DNA of 64,000 bases, taken from contig JAYKXP010000061.1 in the NCBI GenBank assembly GCA_037176845.1, positions 186,001 through 250,000 of the forward strand. Direction: 5' to 3'. Both the position numbers and the translations under genes were made by a program. Source of the DNA: Paramarasmius palmivorus (taxonomy: Eukaryota > Basidiomycota > Agaricomycetes > Agaricales > Marasmiaceae). This document shows, one piece after another, positions 38,811 to 50,127 of the stretch (its first letter is position 1; every line of letters begins with the position of its first letter). Under the pieces are notes generated by a model. That model was given only the letters and a program-made list of their open reading frames with translations, made no database searches and was not told where the DNA came from.

Positions 38811-40607
38811 ATGGTGCCTCAAACCTCATTGTACTCGAACCCGGACTCCCATCCACGACATATAATGCTATGCGACAAATGTAATACGTCTATTCGTCAT
38901 ATTCCCCGGCCATTGTCACCCTACATAACTCAGTCGGACTACGTCCCTTCAGCTACCGAGGCAGCTGCGCTTTTCAGGGAGATTGAGGAGGAGGAAGAGG
39001 TGTTAGGGCGGTACCTTGGAGAGATTCATCGGTTGCAAAGAGCGTTGAATGAATTAGAGGCGGAAAGAGCAGCTATCGAAGAAGGCATCAGGAAGCGACG
39101 TTCGACCGTCTCCGCCCTACGGAAACTACCACTCGAGATCCTAGAGAAGATATTCAACCTCGTATGTTTTGAACGCGTCGGAAATAAAGGATCCTATTCT
39201 CTCCTCATTCGCTCCACCTCCATTCATGCGTTGACATACAACCTATCACACACGTCTTCCCATTGGAGAAAGGTTGTCCAAAACCTTCCTGGATTATGGT
39301 CATCTATCCACGTAGAGATCTGTGGTCTGAAGCGGGACGTCAGGCCACTTTTGCGCGATTTCGCCATGAAGTCATCCGGGAACCGCTTGAAGATCAGCAT
39401 TGCTGAACCTGATAAGGATGACCATGCGGAAGAATTCGATGGTCCTGACCATATTTCCTACACAGAGCAATTTATCGGAGAAGACGGAATGGAAGCATTT
39501 TGGTTCTTGGCGTCGCAAATGCAGCACTGCAACACATTACATCTCGATGTCAATTGGGAGGTCCTAGAGGCACAGAGGACAAACGTATCTGTGTCTTTCA
39601 CAGACCTCATCGTTTTTGCCGCGGACGTGAATATGGACACACGTTGGGCTGCTGGCGGTAACCAACCCTTGCGTCCAAAAGGAGCCTGGTTCTGGGATGC
39701 ATTCCAAGGAGCCTTGCAGACGAAGGAACTAGCATTGTCCGGGACCTTAGCTCCGCGAATCCACTTCACTCTTTACAAGCATCTCAGTCACCTTGATATT
39801 TGGCACTACAACGTCGAGGGTCTTCCACGCATCCTCGGTCAAACTCCTGGATTAATATCCCTGAGGCTAGGGGAGATCTGGTCGACTCCAGGCCCATCGA
39901 TATCGAATCAGGTTGTGCTACCGATGCTTCAATCATTTCAGCTCGAAGTCGCCGTAGACCACTGGCAGTGGGAACTCTTTGAACTATCAGCCCTCTTCCA
40001 GATTCTCGTTATGCCTCGCCTGGTATCTCTTAACATGCAGTCGTCCGTAGATACTAATCCGATGGAGGAGCATTGTCCTGACTCCTTGATGGCCATGTTT
40101 CAACACTTTTCTAGCTCCCTTCGCACTCTCACATTCAATTTTCCTTGTTCGGTTTTCCCCGGACGGGACTCCTTGTCTCGCCTTCTGCAACCGTTCCCTT
40201 TCCTGACAACTCTCAGAATCGCAGTCTGTGAAGATACCAAAGGATCACAGACTCTTACCCACTTGCTGTCGCGACTGACGGTTTCAGCTACCGGCGTCTC
40301 TGAGGCACTTTTACCCAAGCTCGAGACATTCTCTTACCATGGGTACCGTTCTTGTATAAATGACACTCTTGTGAAAGACTTTTTGGATATGGTGGAGTCG
40401 CGGACCGCATCAGCAAGTAATGAGACAGTTGTACCACTGTGCCAGGTGGAGCTAAAATGTCACGGTGGACGTTTCGGGAGGAGTGGCACAGAACAGAGCG
40501 AGATTTTGCTCAGCAATCCTTTGATTGTATCGAGGATTGAGCGGCTCACCAAACAGGGTATTGTTTGTACCGTACAACTTATTGACTCGTTGTATTTGAA
40601 TGGATGA
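38811..40607 (+). CDS. F-box-like protein, cluster member 1
   Basis: Single-exon protein of about 598 aa from ATG 38811. A second in-frame ATG at 38865 would give MLCDKCNTSIRH, closer to its relatives. Order: CDKC motif, a gap with YVPSATEAAALFREIEEEEEVLG, a coiled coil (RYLGEIHRLQRALNELEAERAAIEEGIRKRRS), then the F-box-like core STVSALRKLPLEILEKIFNLVCF, and LRR-like strands to the end. It shares this N-terminal layout with the genes at 40689 (minus) and 44804 (minus), and is convergent with the former (82 bp apart). Role as an SCF receptor is inferred from the family; target unknown. Confidence 0.8.
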   Translation: MVPQTSLYSNPDSHPRHIMLCDKCNTSIRHIPRPLSPYITQSDYVPSATEAAALFREIEEEEEVLGRYLGEIHRLQRALNELEAERAAIEEGIRKRRSTVSALRKLPLEILEKIFNLVCFERVGNKGSYSLLIRSTSIHALTYNLSHTSSHWRKVVQNLPGLWSSIHVEICGLKRDVRPLLRDFAMKSSGNRLKISIAEPDKDDHAEEFDGPDHISYTEQFIGEDGMEAFWFLASQMQHCNTLHLDVNWEVLEAQRTNVSVSFTDLIVFAADVNMDTRWAAGGNQPLRPKGAWFWDAFQGALQTKELALSGTLAPRIHFTLYKHLSHLDIWHYNVEGLPRILGQTPGLISLRLGEIWSTPGPSISNQVVLPMLQSFQLEVAVDHWQWELFELSALFQILVMPRLVSLNMQSSVDTNPMEEHCPDSLMAMFQHFSSSLRTLTFNFPCSVFPGRDSLSRLLQPFPFLTTLRIAVCEDTKGSQTLTHLLSRLTVSATGVSEALLPKLETFSYHGYRSCINDTLVKDFLDMVESRTASASNETVVPLCQVELKCHGGRFGRSGTEQSEILLSNPLIVSRIERLTKQGIVCTVQLIDSLYLNG

Positions 40608-40688
40608 TATACAGTCTTGTTTTGGGGTTCTAACTTTTATTTAAGCCATACTCGGCCTACACGTATTCGGTACATTGCACTGTCCACT

Positions 40689-42501
40689 TCAAAACCCGCA
40701 AGCAACATCACACATTACGCCATCCTGCTGAAGCATTTCTAACCTCTCTTCGACTACGGGATCGGCGTATGGATCAAAGAACCTTTCAGGGCTATCGTCG
40801 TCAAAGGTAAGAGACAGGGTAGCCTCACAAAGAGACGTTACACTGCTCGAGTCGACGGCCTCAAGTCTGCTCCTACTTCTCGATTCCACCATGTTGAGGA
40901 ATACCTCCACAATTCCGACGTCGGCACTACTGAAGACCTCCTGGAGTTTAAGTTGCGTCAATTTGGAACCTATTGGGGGTGACAACCTGGGCGTGTACGT
41001 GAGACCGGAAATAAGGCGGACGATCGCTCCGTCCTGATCCATGTCGCCGAAAATCGTCAAATAGAACTGCTCTAGCTCTGGGAGTAGCTGCAAAAGCTCT
41101 ACCATAGAATCCCGTGGTAGTCTGGTGTTATCGATATCCAATGTTAGTTGCCGAAGTGCAGGAGAATGACCAAGCATCTTCATGAACGATGACAATGACA
41201 GGGAAATGGTGGCTGGGTCGGAGGCGTCCATGCTGGAAAACGACAACTCTTGAAGCAGTGGCATCTCGAGAGAGGCGAATAGCCCGGACAATGCGGAGAG
41301 ATCACTGTCTGACAAGTTCAGCTTCAGTTTCCGCAGCGCAGGTAGAGGAAGCGAGTGAGCCATGACGACTTCGTCGGGTTCAGGAACAACCTCCTGCAAG
41401 TCCAAAGTTTCCAATCGTTCGCAAGACGCGAGTATTTGGAGAACCAGATTTACTCCCTCGATATATCCGAGGCTCAGTGTCGTGAGACGTTGATAAGGTA
41501 GGATATGAGCACCGTTTGGCAGAACCAATATGTGCATATCCAGGGACCTTAGTCCTGGTGCTTCTTGGAGTGCTTCACAGAACCACGGTGCACGCCATTC
41601 CTCCTCGGAAGTAGTGAAAGTGTGGAGGTCAGGAAACGCGATGGTAGGATCGGGAGTACCAACGACATCTGGCATGAGGACTTCCCATCGCACGTTCATT
41701 TCCAACCTCCCACACCGAGACAGGTGTCCAAACAATAACTGGAAGGCTTCAATGCCATGTTTCCCCAGGTCCCTCGTCGCGTTGAATGGGGTTATAGTGG
41801 AGTTTCCGATGGTGATTCGTCGTTTTGGGGTCGTTTCCACGATTCTGAGATCCAGAGGTGCTCCAGACGAGTTTTGGAGATAGACGGATAACAGAGGTCT
41901 GATGTCCTTCTGCAGGCCCCGTATATTAACAAATATCGAGGCCCATAGATGGGGTCGAGCGATCATGATCCTTCTCCAATGGGACGAAGTGTGTGAAATG
42001 GCAAGTGCTGTTGGATGGGTGATGGTTTGACGGGCTATATAGAGCGACTGTTTCTGCCATCCGTGAGGGGTATTCTCTGGATGGCATACAATTCCGAATA
42101 TCTCATCCAAGACTTCGACAGGAATCTTCCGTATCGTGGAGACGGCGGCGCGTCTTATAGAAAGTCGTTCTTCCAGCACCTTCGTCTCAGCCTGCAACAC
42201 CTCCAGCAATCTCCGAACACGCGACATTTCTTCACGGTACTGTCCCAATATCTGCTCCTCCCGCTCTATCAACTCATGGGTCTCGTGTGCCTCTTTTTGC
42301 GTTGGAAGATAGTTTGATGAAATGCTTTCTGGTAAAGGCGGAGGGATGTTTTGGTATGACGGCAATGCGTGCTGACTGCAGCTGCACAAAGTGAGCTTTT
42401 TTGGAGCCTAGATGAGTATCATCACCTCGTTAGAGTGAAATATACAACACCTTGGAGACACTACTAGTACTCACAGACTCGGCACCGTTGCCCTCCATCA
42501 T
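40689..42501 (-). CDS. F-box-like protein, cluster member 2
   Basis: Two exons. Exon 1 runs from ATG 42501 (MMEGNGAES), and a GT..AG intron joins in frame to APKKLTLCSCSQHALPSY; without this exon the ORF has no ATG. A short CSCS motif is followed by ISSNYLPTQKEAHETHELIEREEQILGQYREEMSRVRRLLEVLQAETKVLEERLS (coiled coil), the F-box-like core AAVSTIRKIPVEVLDEIFGIVCH, then SHTSSHWRRIM and LRR-like repeats up to the end (...DVACGF). The shared motif HTSSHWR(K/R) also occurs in member 1. About 575 aa. Confidence 0.82.
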
Positions 42502-43051
42502 AATTCGCATGCCTTAGCCGTTCACGTTAGCCTATAAGCTGATGAAAGTATTCGAGAAGAGGTAGGTGAAATTTTTTTACATTCTGGTCGGAGCTCAAAA
42601 AGAAGGGCGATAGTTTGAAAGGAATCGTTCTGTATCATTCTGTATCATATCGCCTAGTCGGAATAAGCGCCCAAGCATAAGTAATAACACTTTATGTACG
42701 AGCAACCTCAACGCCATCCCGATTTCGAGACTGCATATCTTTTTATGTGAGTCTGTTCGTGACAAAGCCACCCGTCAGCTCTTTTGTATCCGACTCGTTA
42801 GTGAACCTGCTATTAGTATTACATTTTACAATCTGGTACTGGCTGGCAGCCCACAGTGCTAGTGCACCATGATCTAATTTTCAGCTTCAGCCATTGACAA
42901 AAGCTTCTTGTGTCACGTATGAGAATGCATGATGATATAGTGACATATATGATGCATGAGGTGCCGGTGAGTGCTTGAGAGACGTATCTCAATACTCATC
43001 GCCTCTAGCTGCAAAAAGAATGCAGATAGGGTTAGAAATCCATCCAGCCTA

Positions 43052-43135
43052 TGGACACACCCGGAATTGAACCGGGGACCTTTCGCATGCCCAGAAAGTG
43101 CAAAGCGAACGCGATAACCCCTACGCTATGTGCCC
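43052..43135 (-). tRNA. tRNA-Ala(TGC), 11-nt intron
   Basis: Acceptor GGGCACA/TGTGTCC contains the G3-U70 pair that marks alanine tRNA. Anticodon arm TTCGC-TTTGCA-[intron]-T-GCGAA gives anticodon TGC. Intron 43088-43098 lies one base 3' of the anticodon. T arm CCGGG TTCAATT CCGGG. A second copy is at 63898. Confidence 0.93.
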
Positions 43136-44307
43136 GCTATTGAAATTTGATGCCCCAGACTCCGGGACGGGGGGACAGTCGTGGATGTCAGGAAGACGTG
43201 ACGGTGAAGTACGCTCATAATAATATGTCAAAATGGGAAAGGAGTGTTCTAGCCGGTGGCAAAGTGTGATCAGGATCCACATAGTGCGGTATGACTATAT
43301 ATCATTGTTGGTAAACACAACGCAACTGAAAGACCAAAGAAAAACTCACCGCAACCTCAATACAGATGCTCATGGCCATCAACTGTTAAATTTCACTGAT
43401 CATAGGCTCTCAACCGAGGCTTGTCCAGAGACCAAGGTTCCTTCCCAAGCCTGATCTTGAAGTAGTCGTAAGAGCTATACGTTCAGCATTCGATGTTGGA
43501 CCTTTGGCTAGGATCTCTACCGGATTTAGACGAAGTTGTGGGGTATGCCTCTCGCCAGCTCAATTCGCAGGACAGGCACCAAGAATGTTTCTGAGTAGCC
43601 AGATGTGCGTTTCGAAGTATTGAACAATGAAAGGAGTTGAAGTTTGAAGGATAGCCCGGGAGTGAATTTCATGTCGAGGTTGCGATACTCCTGCGTACCA
43701 TTCCACCAATCAGGCGTCAAAAGAAAGCCAGGGAACGAAGGACGTACCTCGCCTTGACTGCTCCTGAAGAGCATCTCGTGGCATCATGGGAGTTTGATCA
43801 GGAAAGCGCGACAAACCGTCACAAGCGCCGGCCAGTGACGGAGACTGACCTCTTTCCACCATCACTACTACTACTAGTAAGTACAAGCACCACCACGATG
43901 GTAGGAATTCTCACACATGTGTAGCAGGCAACACTTGGATTCAATCCTGCAACTCGAATAAACGAACATCTGAATCAGGCCTCAGCTTTCCTTTTCCCAG
44001 TTCCGACGGGACGCCGAACGGAAGGGCTGTTAAAACCCGATGGTTAAGTAAGGTGTCAACGTCAGGCTACGTTGACGCATCGTGGTCAGAGCGTATGGCT
44101 AGTGTAAGAGAAGCTGGTGAGTGTTATTCGGGCTCCGTTCATTCAAACATTCAAACGGTTCAAGTTCCCTGAACAGTTGTGCACTCGTTGTGCATTCCAT
44201 CAAATGTCAAGCTGTCGAGACCCGCCAAGGGCTCTCAAAGTCCCATTCATGATCACGCATGTTGACACATCTCTAGTTATGGCCGCACTTTACGGCTCTT
44301 CTCTCAT
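43136..44307. other. Intergenic between tRNA genes
   Basis: About 1.2 kb with no supportable coding sequence; only scattered ORFs without family resemblance. Confidence 0.4.
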
Positions 44308-44407
44308 GGCCGCCTGGCGAAATGGCATCGCGTCTGACTACGATGGGTGGGCATAGCTGGTACTATCATAGCATCAGGAGATTGCAGGTTCGACCCCTGC
44401 GGTGGTC
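44308..44407 (+). tRNA. tRNA-Arg(ACG), 29-nt intron
   Basis: Acceptor GGCCGCC/GGTGGTC, D arm, anticodon arm TCTGA-CTACGA-[intron]-A-TCAGG (anticodon ACG), T arm GCAGG TTCGACC CCTGC. The intron is 44344-44372. Apart from the intron it is identical to the copy at 60825 (minus). Confidence 0.9.
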
Positions 44408-44529
44408 AATGGTCATCCTGGGCTGGGCGTGCCTAGCCGTGGTTTTTGGACGTCAGGATACCAGGTGATTTTTAAGCTTTCACGGTTCTAGGTCACAGCC
44501 TACGGGTCTACCAGACGATAGTTACCCAC

Positions 44530-44617
44530 GGCCTGATGGTCTAGTAGTATGATTCCTTGTTAGGGTTCTCAGTGAGTTCCATCGAGGAGGTCCCGGGTTC
44601 AATTCCCGGTCAGGCCC
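44530..44617 (+). tRNA. tRNA-Pro(AGG), 16-nt intron
   Basis: Acceptor GGCCTGA/TCAGGCC, anticodon arm CCTTG-TTAGGG-[intron]-T-CGAGG (anticodon AGG), T arm CCGGG TTCAATT CCCGG. Intron 44566-44581. A TTTTT run about 25 bp downstream would end Pol III transcription. Confidence 0.93.
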
Positions 44618-44803
44618 ATGTACTGGACGTTGGACGTCGAGTTTTTGCACACTGACCACTGGCGTGAACTGTACTAAAACTTAGCACGTGACCGCGTTGC
44701 GCAGATATTTTTTCACCTATGTTCCATCTTCTGACTACGAAATATATCCTCACTTACAACATACGGGATAGTAATACATTGTGCCATACAATTATTAAGT
44801 ACA

Positions 44804-46504
44804 TCATACCCAAGGCCATCCCTCGCACTCATGAATCGTACACTGAATATCGTTCTCGGCAAGTCTTCCGATTCTTTCTTCAACCCAGGATTGATTCTCG
44901 CAAATGGAAATGTGATTAGGGTCCAGTAGATCCGTTTCACAAGTCGCATACGCGAGTTCCGCATTCGCCAATCTCGCGACAACGGCGTTCAACCCAGAGG
45001 TACTCCTTGATTCAACCATATTTAAAAATTCGATGGCATAGTCGAGTGTCATGCGGCTCTCGCACTCCGTCAGATGAAGTTCCGTGAGCCTGGGTACGAG
45101 GATGCGTTCTGAAGAGCTAGCCGTGATTGTGAGGCTCTTGATGAGATGGAGAACGTATTCAGCATGATCGGCGGCTTCTGCTTCGCCCCCAAGACATGTA
45201 TTGGAACCTTGGAAGTAACGCAAATTGGGCAGTGATCGGAGAATGTCCATGTAGAAGGTACGTGGCAAGCAGACTAACGTTGACTTCCACACTACTCCTT
45301 GCAAAGACGAGGAAGCATGCTGGATCATCGTGAAGAACGAGGACGGTAATCTGGGATTCTTTGGGTATATGTCGATGTCCGAGGCCTTCATCTCGAGCCT
45401 CTCCAATGCGGGTATCTCGAGTAGGGAACAAAGCCGTGTGATGCTCGGATCAGACTCGAAACATCTACTGACGTCTATAATCATCTCTTGCAGTGAGGAA
45501 CAAACCAATGGAGTCATCACTGTCCAAAACTCTGGTTCATCCGAGACGAGTATCGCTAACTGGCCCGTCTCCAACGACTTTAGATTGGGGATAGCTCGAA
45601 CGGTGCGAAGAATTTGATGAGCCTCGAGGTTCTCGAGGCGAATCTTGTTGAGTCTTTGGTATGGGAAAATCATCGGATTGTGGAATTGGTTCGTATCGAG
45701 CTGCACCAGGTTTGGAGCCTGCCGAAGGGCCTTCCAAATCCAGCCAAAGGCTGTGGATTCCTCTGCGTTCCATGAGGATGAATCACCGAAAAAGCGCAGG
45801 TGAGGAAAGACAAGATGAGGAAGGCGATGCGCCAAAAGTGGTTCATCAAGCATTGACCAATCAACCCGGAATCTCAGCTCTGCGCAACGGTGAAGCTCCA
45901 GGAGGATCATCCAAAGGGCGTCATTGGCGAACGCTGATGTTGGAGTGCCACTGTTTCGAATGAGTACGTTTAAAGGATGTGTACCCGCATTTCGAAGATG
46001 TGTCCTGATAAGATTTCGGCGTTCCGTTTGGATTGAGCTGGCGTCGATGAAAATGGATGACCATAGCTTAGGTCGTGAAACGACTGCTCGTCTCCATTGG
46101 GGTGAGACTTGGGAAAGGGGAAGAATGGTTGACGCGCTTGGAGTGTGGTTCCACTTGGATAGGTTGAGAGAGTAGTCATACGAGTCGTGGACGAAGGTGA
46201 AGATGTAATCCAGAAGTTCGGGAGGTAACCTCCTGACAGACGAGATCAGGGAACGTTTCTCGTGAATCCGCTGCTTGAGAGCGGATCTGTGCATCTCCAA
46301 TACGCCCAGAGCTTTCTTAAGCCGAAAGATCTCCTCGTCATATCGATCCAACATGGCCTCATCCTCTAACATTGCCGCCTGCATCTCTGATATTTCCTGT
46401 GACGATGATACATATTCGGATGGACCGGTGTGTACCAGAGGAACTGTCGGCGGAGAACAGTCGATGAAGGCCTCACACCGGTTACACAAGATGGCGCGTA
46501 GCAT
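44804..46504 (-). CDS. F-box-like protein, cluster member 3
   Basis: Single-exon, 566 aa. MLRAILCNRCEAFIDCSPPTVPLVHTG, then SEYVSSSQEISEMQAAMLEDEAMLDRYDEEIFRLKKALGVLEMHRSALKQRIHEKRS (coiled coil), the F-box-like core SLISSVRRLPPELLDYIFTFVHD, SPQWRRAVVSRPKLWSSIFID, and LRR-like strands. Same N-terminal order as members 1 and 2 (Cys motif, 30-residue gap, coiled coil, F-box), so the three appear to be local duplicates that have diverged. Ends EGWPWV. A TATATAAA lies about 110 bp upstream of the start. Confidence 0.8.
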   Translation of the reverse strand: MLRAILCNRCEAFIDCSPPTVPLVHTGPSEYVSSSQEISEMQAAMLEDEAMLDRYDEEIFRLKKALGVLEMHRSALKQRIHEKRSLISSVRRLPPELLDYIFTFVHDSYDYSLNLSKWNHTPSASTILPLSQVSPQWRRAVVSRPKLWSSIFIDASSIQTERRNLIRTHLRNAGTHPLNVLIRNSGTPTSAFANDALWMILLELHRCAELRFRVDWSMLDEPLLAHRLPHLVFPHLRFFGDSSSWNAEESTAFGWIWKALRQAPNLVQLDTNQFHNPMIFPYQRLNKIRLENLEAHQILRTVRAIPNLKSLETGQLAILVSDEPEFWTVMTPLVCSSLQEMIIDVSRCFESDPSITRLCSLLEIPALERLEMKASDIDIYPKNPRLPSSFFTMIQHASSSLQGVVWKSTLVCLPRTFYMDILRSLPNLRYFQGSNTCLGGEAEAADHAEYVLHLIKSLTITASSSERILVPRLTELHLTECESRMTLDYAIEFLNMVESRSTSGLNAVVARLANAELAYATCETDLLDPNHISICENQSWVEERIGRLAENDIQCTIHECEGWPWV

Positions 46505-48382
46505 GCTTGGGAAGTCCTCGTCAGGTTTGCGAAGCTACGTTGTCAAAGGAATAACTCACCTTTCCCTGCGAGGATTTCGTTGTAGGTGCCGGTGTCCAGC
46601 ACGATCAACGGCTATATAAATCCAAGGGCCATCGTGGCCAGGACCAGTCGAGAGAACAATGGGTTCCCAAAAGCAGAGATCCGGCGATGGACATTGTCCC
46701 CGGTGGAGGACAATGCGTTTAATGTTTGTGCCAAGAGTATTAGCCTACAGTGAGCACTGAACATAGGCTGAACAGCAATGATTCTTCAGTCGGATACGTA
46801 TGGTGGTTGGATCCTCGCATTCCACAAGAACGTAGCCGAGAGGGCGTGGTGTGAGGAAGCATGAGGATAGCAGTGGTGTGAGGCAGACAGGAGCAAGTTC
46901 GAATCCAAGTGTGGGGTACTGGATTCAAACGTTCACGTGACCGGTGTGGATGTCGGTGTGAACTTTGTGAAGCTCTTCGAAGCTCTCACTGTCAGCTCTG
47001 CTCAACGATCACAGTGCTGCTCAGTGCTCTGCCTTCTATAATTATGACGACCCCGACCCAACGTATTCATCCACTACTGCGCGTCCTCAACCATGCAGGA
47101 GCCAGCGAAGCAGGACGTCTCGGGACCGAAAAACTCTCTTCAGCAACGTTGCGAATGCTGATGGTACTCCTGCTCTCGACTCGTAGTTTACATCCCTTTA
47201 TATGTTTTGGTTCCTGTAGTCGCAGATGAACTTGGCGAATTTCAACGGACCCGGAGAGGAGATGACTTCACCTTGCTGGAATGTATCAAGTAACCAGTGC
47301 TCGCTACGAGAAGTGGCGCGACAACGTCCCCGATATCTGAGGTACTCCACCACCACGGGATTTTGATACAGCCGTCTTCGAGTAACGACCGCTGAAGCCG
47401 CTCGGAGTTTGACGAGTGTCCCATTTGTTCATTGATAAACATCATTTTGAGATGGCGCTTCTGGGGCTTGAATGGGTCGCAAAATCGAGGAGTGCAGAAT
47501 TCAGAGATGCTAGATGATCCGGAGCCATCTATGGTGTCGTATGGTTGCAGTTAAGAGTACGCCTGGTAAGCAGATGAGGGAGCAAAAGGAAGAGCGCAAA
47601 GGCGGCTAAATTGACGCCCACACTTGCATCTCCACTCCCATCATCCCTGCGACGACTTGAACAAGCGACATCCTACGGACCATCCTCCAGGCCCCTCAAA
47701 CACAATTTAGAGACTCTTGGCAGGAAAAGGAATTTGTAAGTTGTCAAAATCTTCTCCAAGAATGGTTTCAAGAATGAAATAATGACGAAAGAAGATGTTT
47801 ACCTGCGCCGACCGTGTTCGAAAATTCGTCGAGGAGACTACTTGTGATCACCAAACACGCTCAGGACAACATCTTTGACTTGAAACCACCTCAAAATTAC
47901 TTTTGAGGCTCTCTGTGCAAGAAATACTGGTAGCACGCTGTTTAAATTTTGGTGTTGGGTGTGTACACATCCTCTTCCCTCAACGCGGTGACTTACCCGT
48001 CGTTCCTTGATCCACAGATCTTCAATTACAACTCACAGGGTCGTGAATCGCATAATGTAATGACGCTCTCGATATCGGTGATAATGCACGTCGGGTTGCG
48101 AGGAGGCACTGGTTCAGCTCCCAACAATGATTGGAGCTCGTTGGAGCATATCCACACCACAACGCTCAAACTTGCGATGAGGTGACTTTGCTAGTCGAAT
48201 ACCACTGGGATCCGAACTCCCGAGTGAGGAATTGAAACGCCCTGTGCTACTCGACGCGACTTGGCACTCCAACTCCCAAGACGGATTCTGGGGATAAAAG
48301 CACGACATGACTTCTCTCTTCATCAGTCAAACCAAATTTACCTCTCTAAAACCAGCCTCTCACTTCTCACATACACACCAAC
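46505..48382. other. Intergenic, 1.9 kb
   Basis: No gene supported. A tRNA-like remnant lies at about 46,850-46,915 and another at 48,195-48,262 (minus). A TATA-like GATAAAAG at 48,293-48,300 belongs to the next gene. Confidence 0.4.
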
Positions 48383-49075
48383 ATGCGCTGCACCTCGTTC
48401 GTTGCCCTCGCACTCGGTATCGCCGCCGTTTCTGCTGCACCATCTGGTCAGCAGCTCGAAGCGCGAAAGAATGTGGATCGACCTGATCCTACAAACCTCG
48501 ACCACTGCCCTGGTCGTCCCATCGGTGATGCTGATAGATGTACTTTTGAGAAGCAGGTTCGTGCCCACATCTTCTGACCTTGTAAGAATAATGATACTAA
48601 CACTCCATTCCTTCTCCAGAAAGACCTCCCCGACCGTCGTCGCTGGTTCATCCTCGGAGACCCCGTAGCAAACTGCGACGAACCTAATGCGCCTGACATC
48701 GAAACCCAAGTCGGTGGTGAGAGGACTACCACGGAGACTTGGACTCACACCAACAAGGCTGAGATTAACCTCGCCGGTATCAAGATTGGTGGTGAAGGAG
48801 GTTGGGAGAAGTCGGAATCCAAGACGGAGAGGCAGCTCATCACTGTCAAGATCCCTTCTGGCAAGCAGCGCGCCGTTGTGGCTGGCGTAAATCATAAGGA
48901 GTCAGAAGGAAGGGTGCGTCTAAATTACGGAGACCCTACAGGAGAGCCGGGCAAAGAAGACTATCACTATTTATGGTACAACAACGGAATTGTGTCTTCG
49001 CAGCCCACAGACGACGTGGAATACGACTCGGTCGAAATAGCGTGCGGAGAGAAGTTTGACTTGAGCAAGTTGTAA
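48383..49075 (+). CDS. Small secreted protein with a beta-rich core, function unknown
   Basis: Signal peptide MRCTSFVALALGIAAVSAAPSG; two exons joined after TFEKQ into KDLPDRRRWFILGDP, total about 210 aa. Cysteines in DHCPGR, DRCTF, VANCDE and IACGEK suggest disulfides. The middle has alternating polar/hydrophobic, Thr/Ser/Lys/Glu-rich stretches (ERTTTETWTHTNKAEI, SESKTERQLITVKIPSG) that suggest long beta strands. The spacing resembles aerolysin-type beta-sandwich proteins to my eye, but no family-specific motif settles it. TATA-like GATAAAAG 85 bp upstream of the start. Plausible roles in defence or substrate interaction are only inference. Confidence 0.65.
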
Positions 49076-49404
49076 AGTTAATGGATTCGTTGTATTCTTG
49101 TATTTATCTAGCTATTTATCCAACTCAGCAATTACATTTTGTGACGACTCTTCTAGTTCGAGTGTAGGTAAATGCATTTCTCAAGCGACCGACACCAGGG
49201 AGATTTTGAAAGTCCCTAAGATTTTCTGGGTATGGCCAGAACGTCACCAGAGTGAAAAAACCAGCGTAATCTCTCCTGGTCTACTAGTGAATCCGGAATA
49301 TGGCTCGACGGATTCTTGGGTAGTAGTGGCAGAGTTGAGGAAGCCTTGCACCAGCCTTGCATGTGGATCGAGGAATGGAGTCAGGAGGAAGACGCGCCTG
49401 TAAA

Positions 49405-50127
49405 ATGTCCCTGCTCAACACCATCACTCGCTTGCGCTCAGGCCTCATCGTCCCTCCCATTGAGCTCATTTATACTCCTCACCCTGTTCCGCATCCCTAT
49501 CTTCCGAGTACACTCTCCGTTCTAGACTCATCATTCAATCCTCCGACCCTCGCACACCTTGCGCTAGCCAATCATACACAGTCACCCAGCCCAAAACTCT
49601 TACTCCTCTCCATTCGAAATGCTGATAAGCAGCTCAAGTCCGGCGACGCGACATATGTCCAGCGGATAGAGATGATGATTGCTCTTGCTAAAGAGATTGA
49701 AGGAGGAGCAGCGGTTGGGATCATCGACGAACCGACATTTGTGGGGAAATCCAAGATGCTATTGGAGAAATTTCCTGGGTGCAGATTGACATTCTTGTTG
49801 GGATATGATACGCTGGAGAGGTTTTTCGACAGAAAGTACTATCCTGGAGATATGTATACGTCGTTGAGGAAGTTTTTTGAAGATGACGGGTCAAAGGTGC
49901 TCTGCGCAAAGCGGAGTCCAGGATCGTACCCCTCATCATCGAATCCAGATCTTAGTTCTGCTCTGGAGATTTTTCCGGTCACCATGGTTGATATTGGAGA
50001 GGACGTATGGGCGCTCAGTTCGAGTGAGGTGCGAGATGCGGTGAAGAGTGGAAATCAGAAGTGGAAACGGATGGTTCCGCCTTTGGTCGCAGAGTATATC
50101 GAGAAAGAAGGTCTGTACCGTGAATAA
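49405..50127 (+). CDS. NMN adenylyltransferase-like nucleotidyltransferase (POF1 type)
   Basis: Nucleotidyltransferase fold, about 240 aa. MSLLNTITRLRSG at 49405 has a better start context than the in-frame ATG at 49357. VLDSSFNPPTLAHLALA is the TxxH phosphate-binding loop (usually GxFNPxHxGH). FVGKSKMLLEKFPGCRLTFLLGYDTLERFFDRKYY is typical of Pof1/NMNAT-like proteins, and the second signature is WALSSSEVRDAV (SSTxxR form). Yeast Pof1 relatives are linked to protein quality control, and NMNATs make NAD; I cannot tell which applies. One exon. Confidence 0.86.
   Translation: MSLLNTITRLRSGLIVPPIELIYTPHPVPHPYLPSTLSVLDSSFNPPTLAHLALANHTQSPSPKLLLLSIRNADKQLKSGDATYVQRIEMMIALAKEIEGGAAVGIIDEPTFVGKSKMLLEKFPGCRLTFLLGYDTLERFFDRKYYPGDMYTSLRKFFEDDGSKVLCAKRSPGSYPSSSNPDLSSALEIFPVTMVDIGEDVWALSSSEVRDAVKSGNQKWKRMVPPLVAEYIEKEGLYRE

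Noticed and set aside
46850..46915. Leu/Ser tRNA-like sequence (GTAGCCGAGAGG ... AGTTCGAATCC)
   Set aside because: The acceptor and T stems do not pair; too decayed to call a gene.
48195..48262. tRNA-like hairpin on the minus strand, with ends GTCGAGTA/TATTCGAC
   Set aside because: Only 62 nt and the T stem is shifted; a chance or decayed structure.
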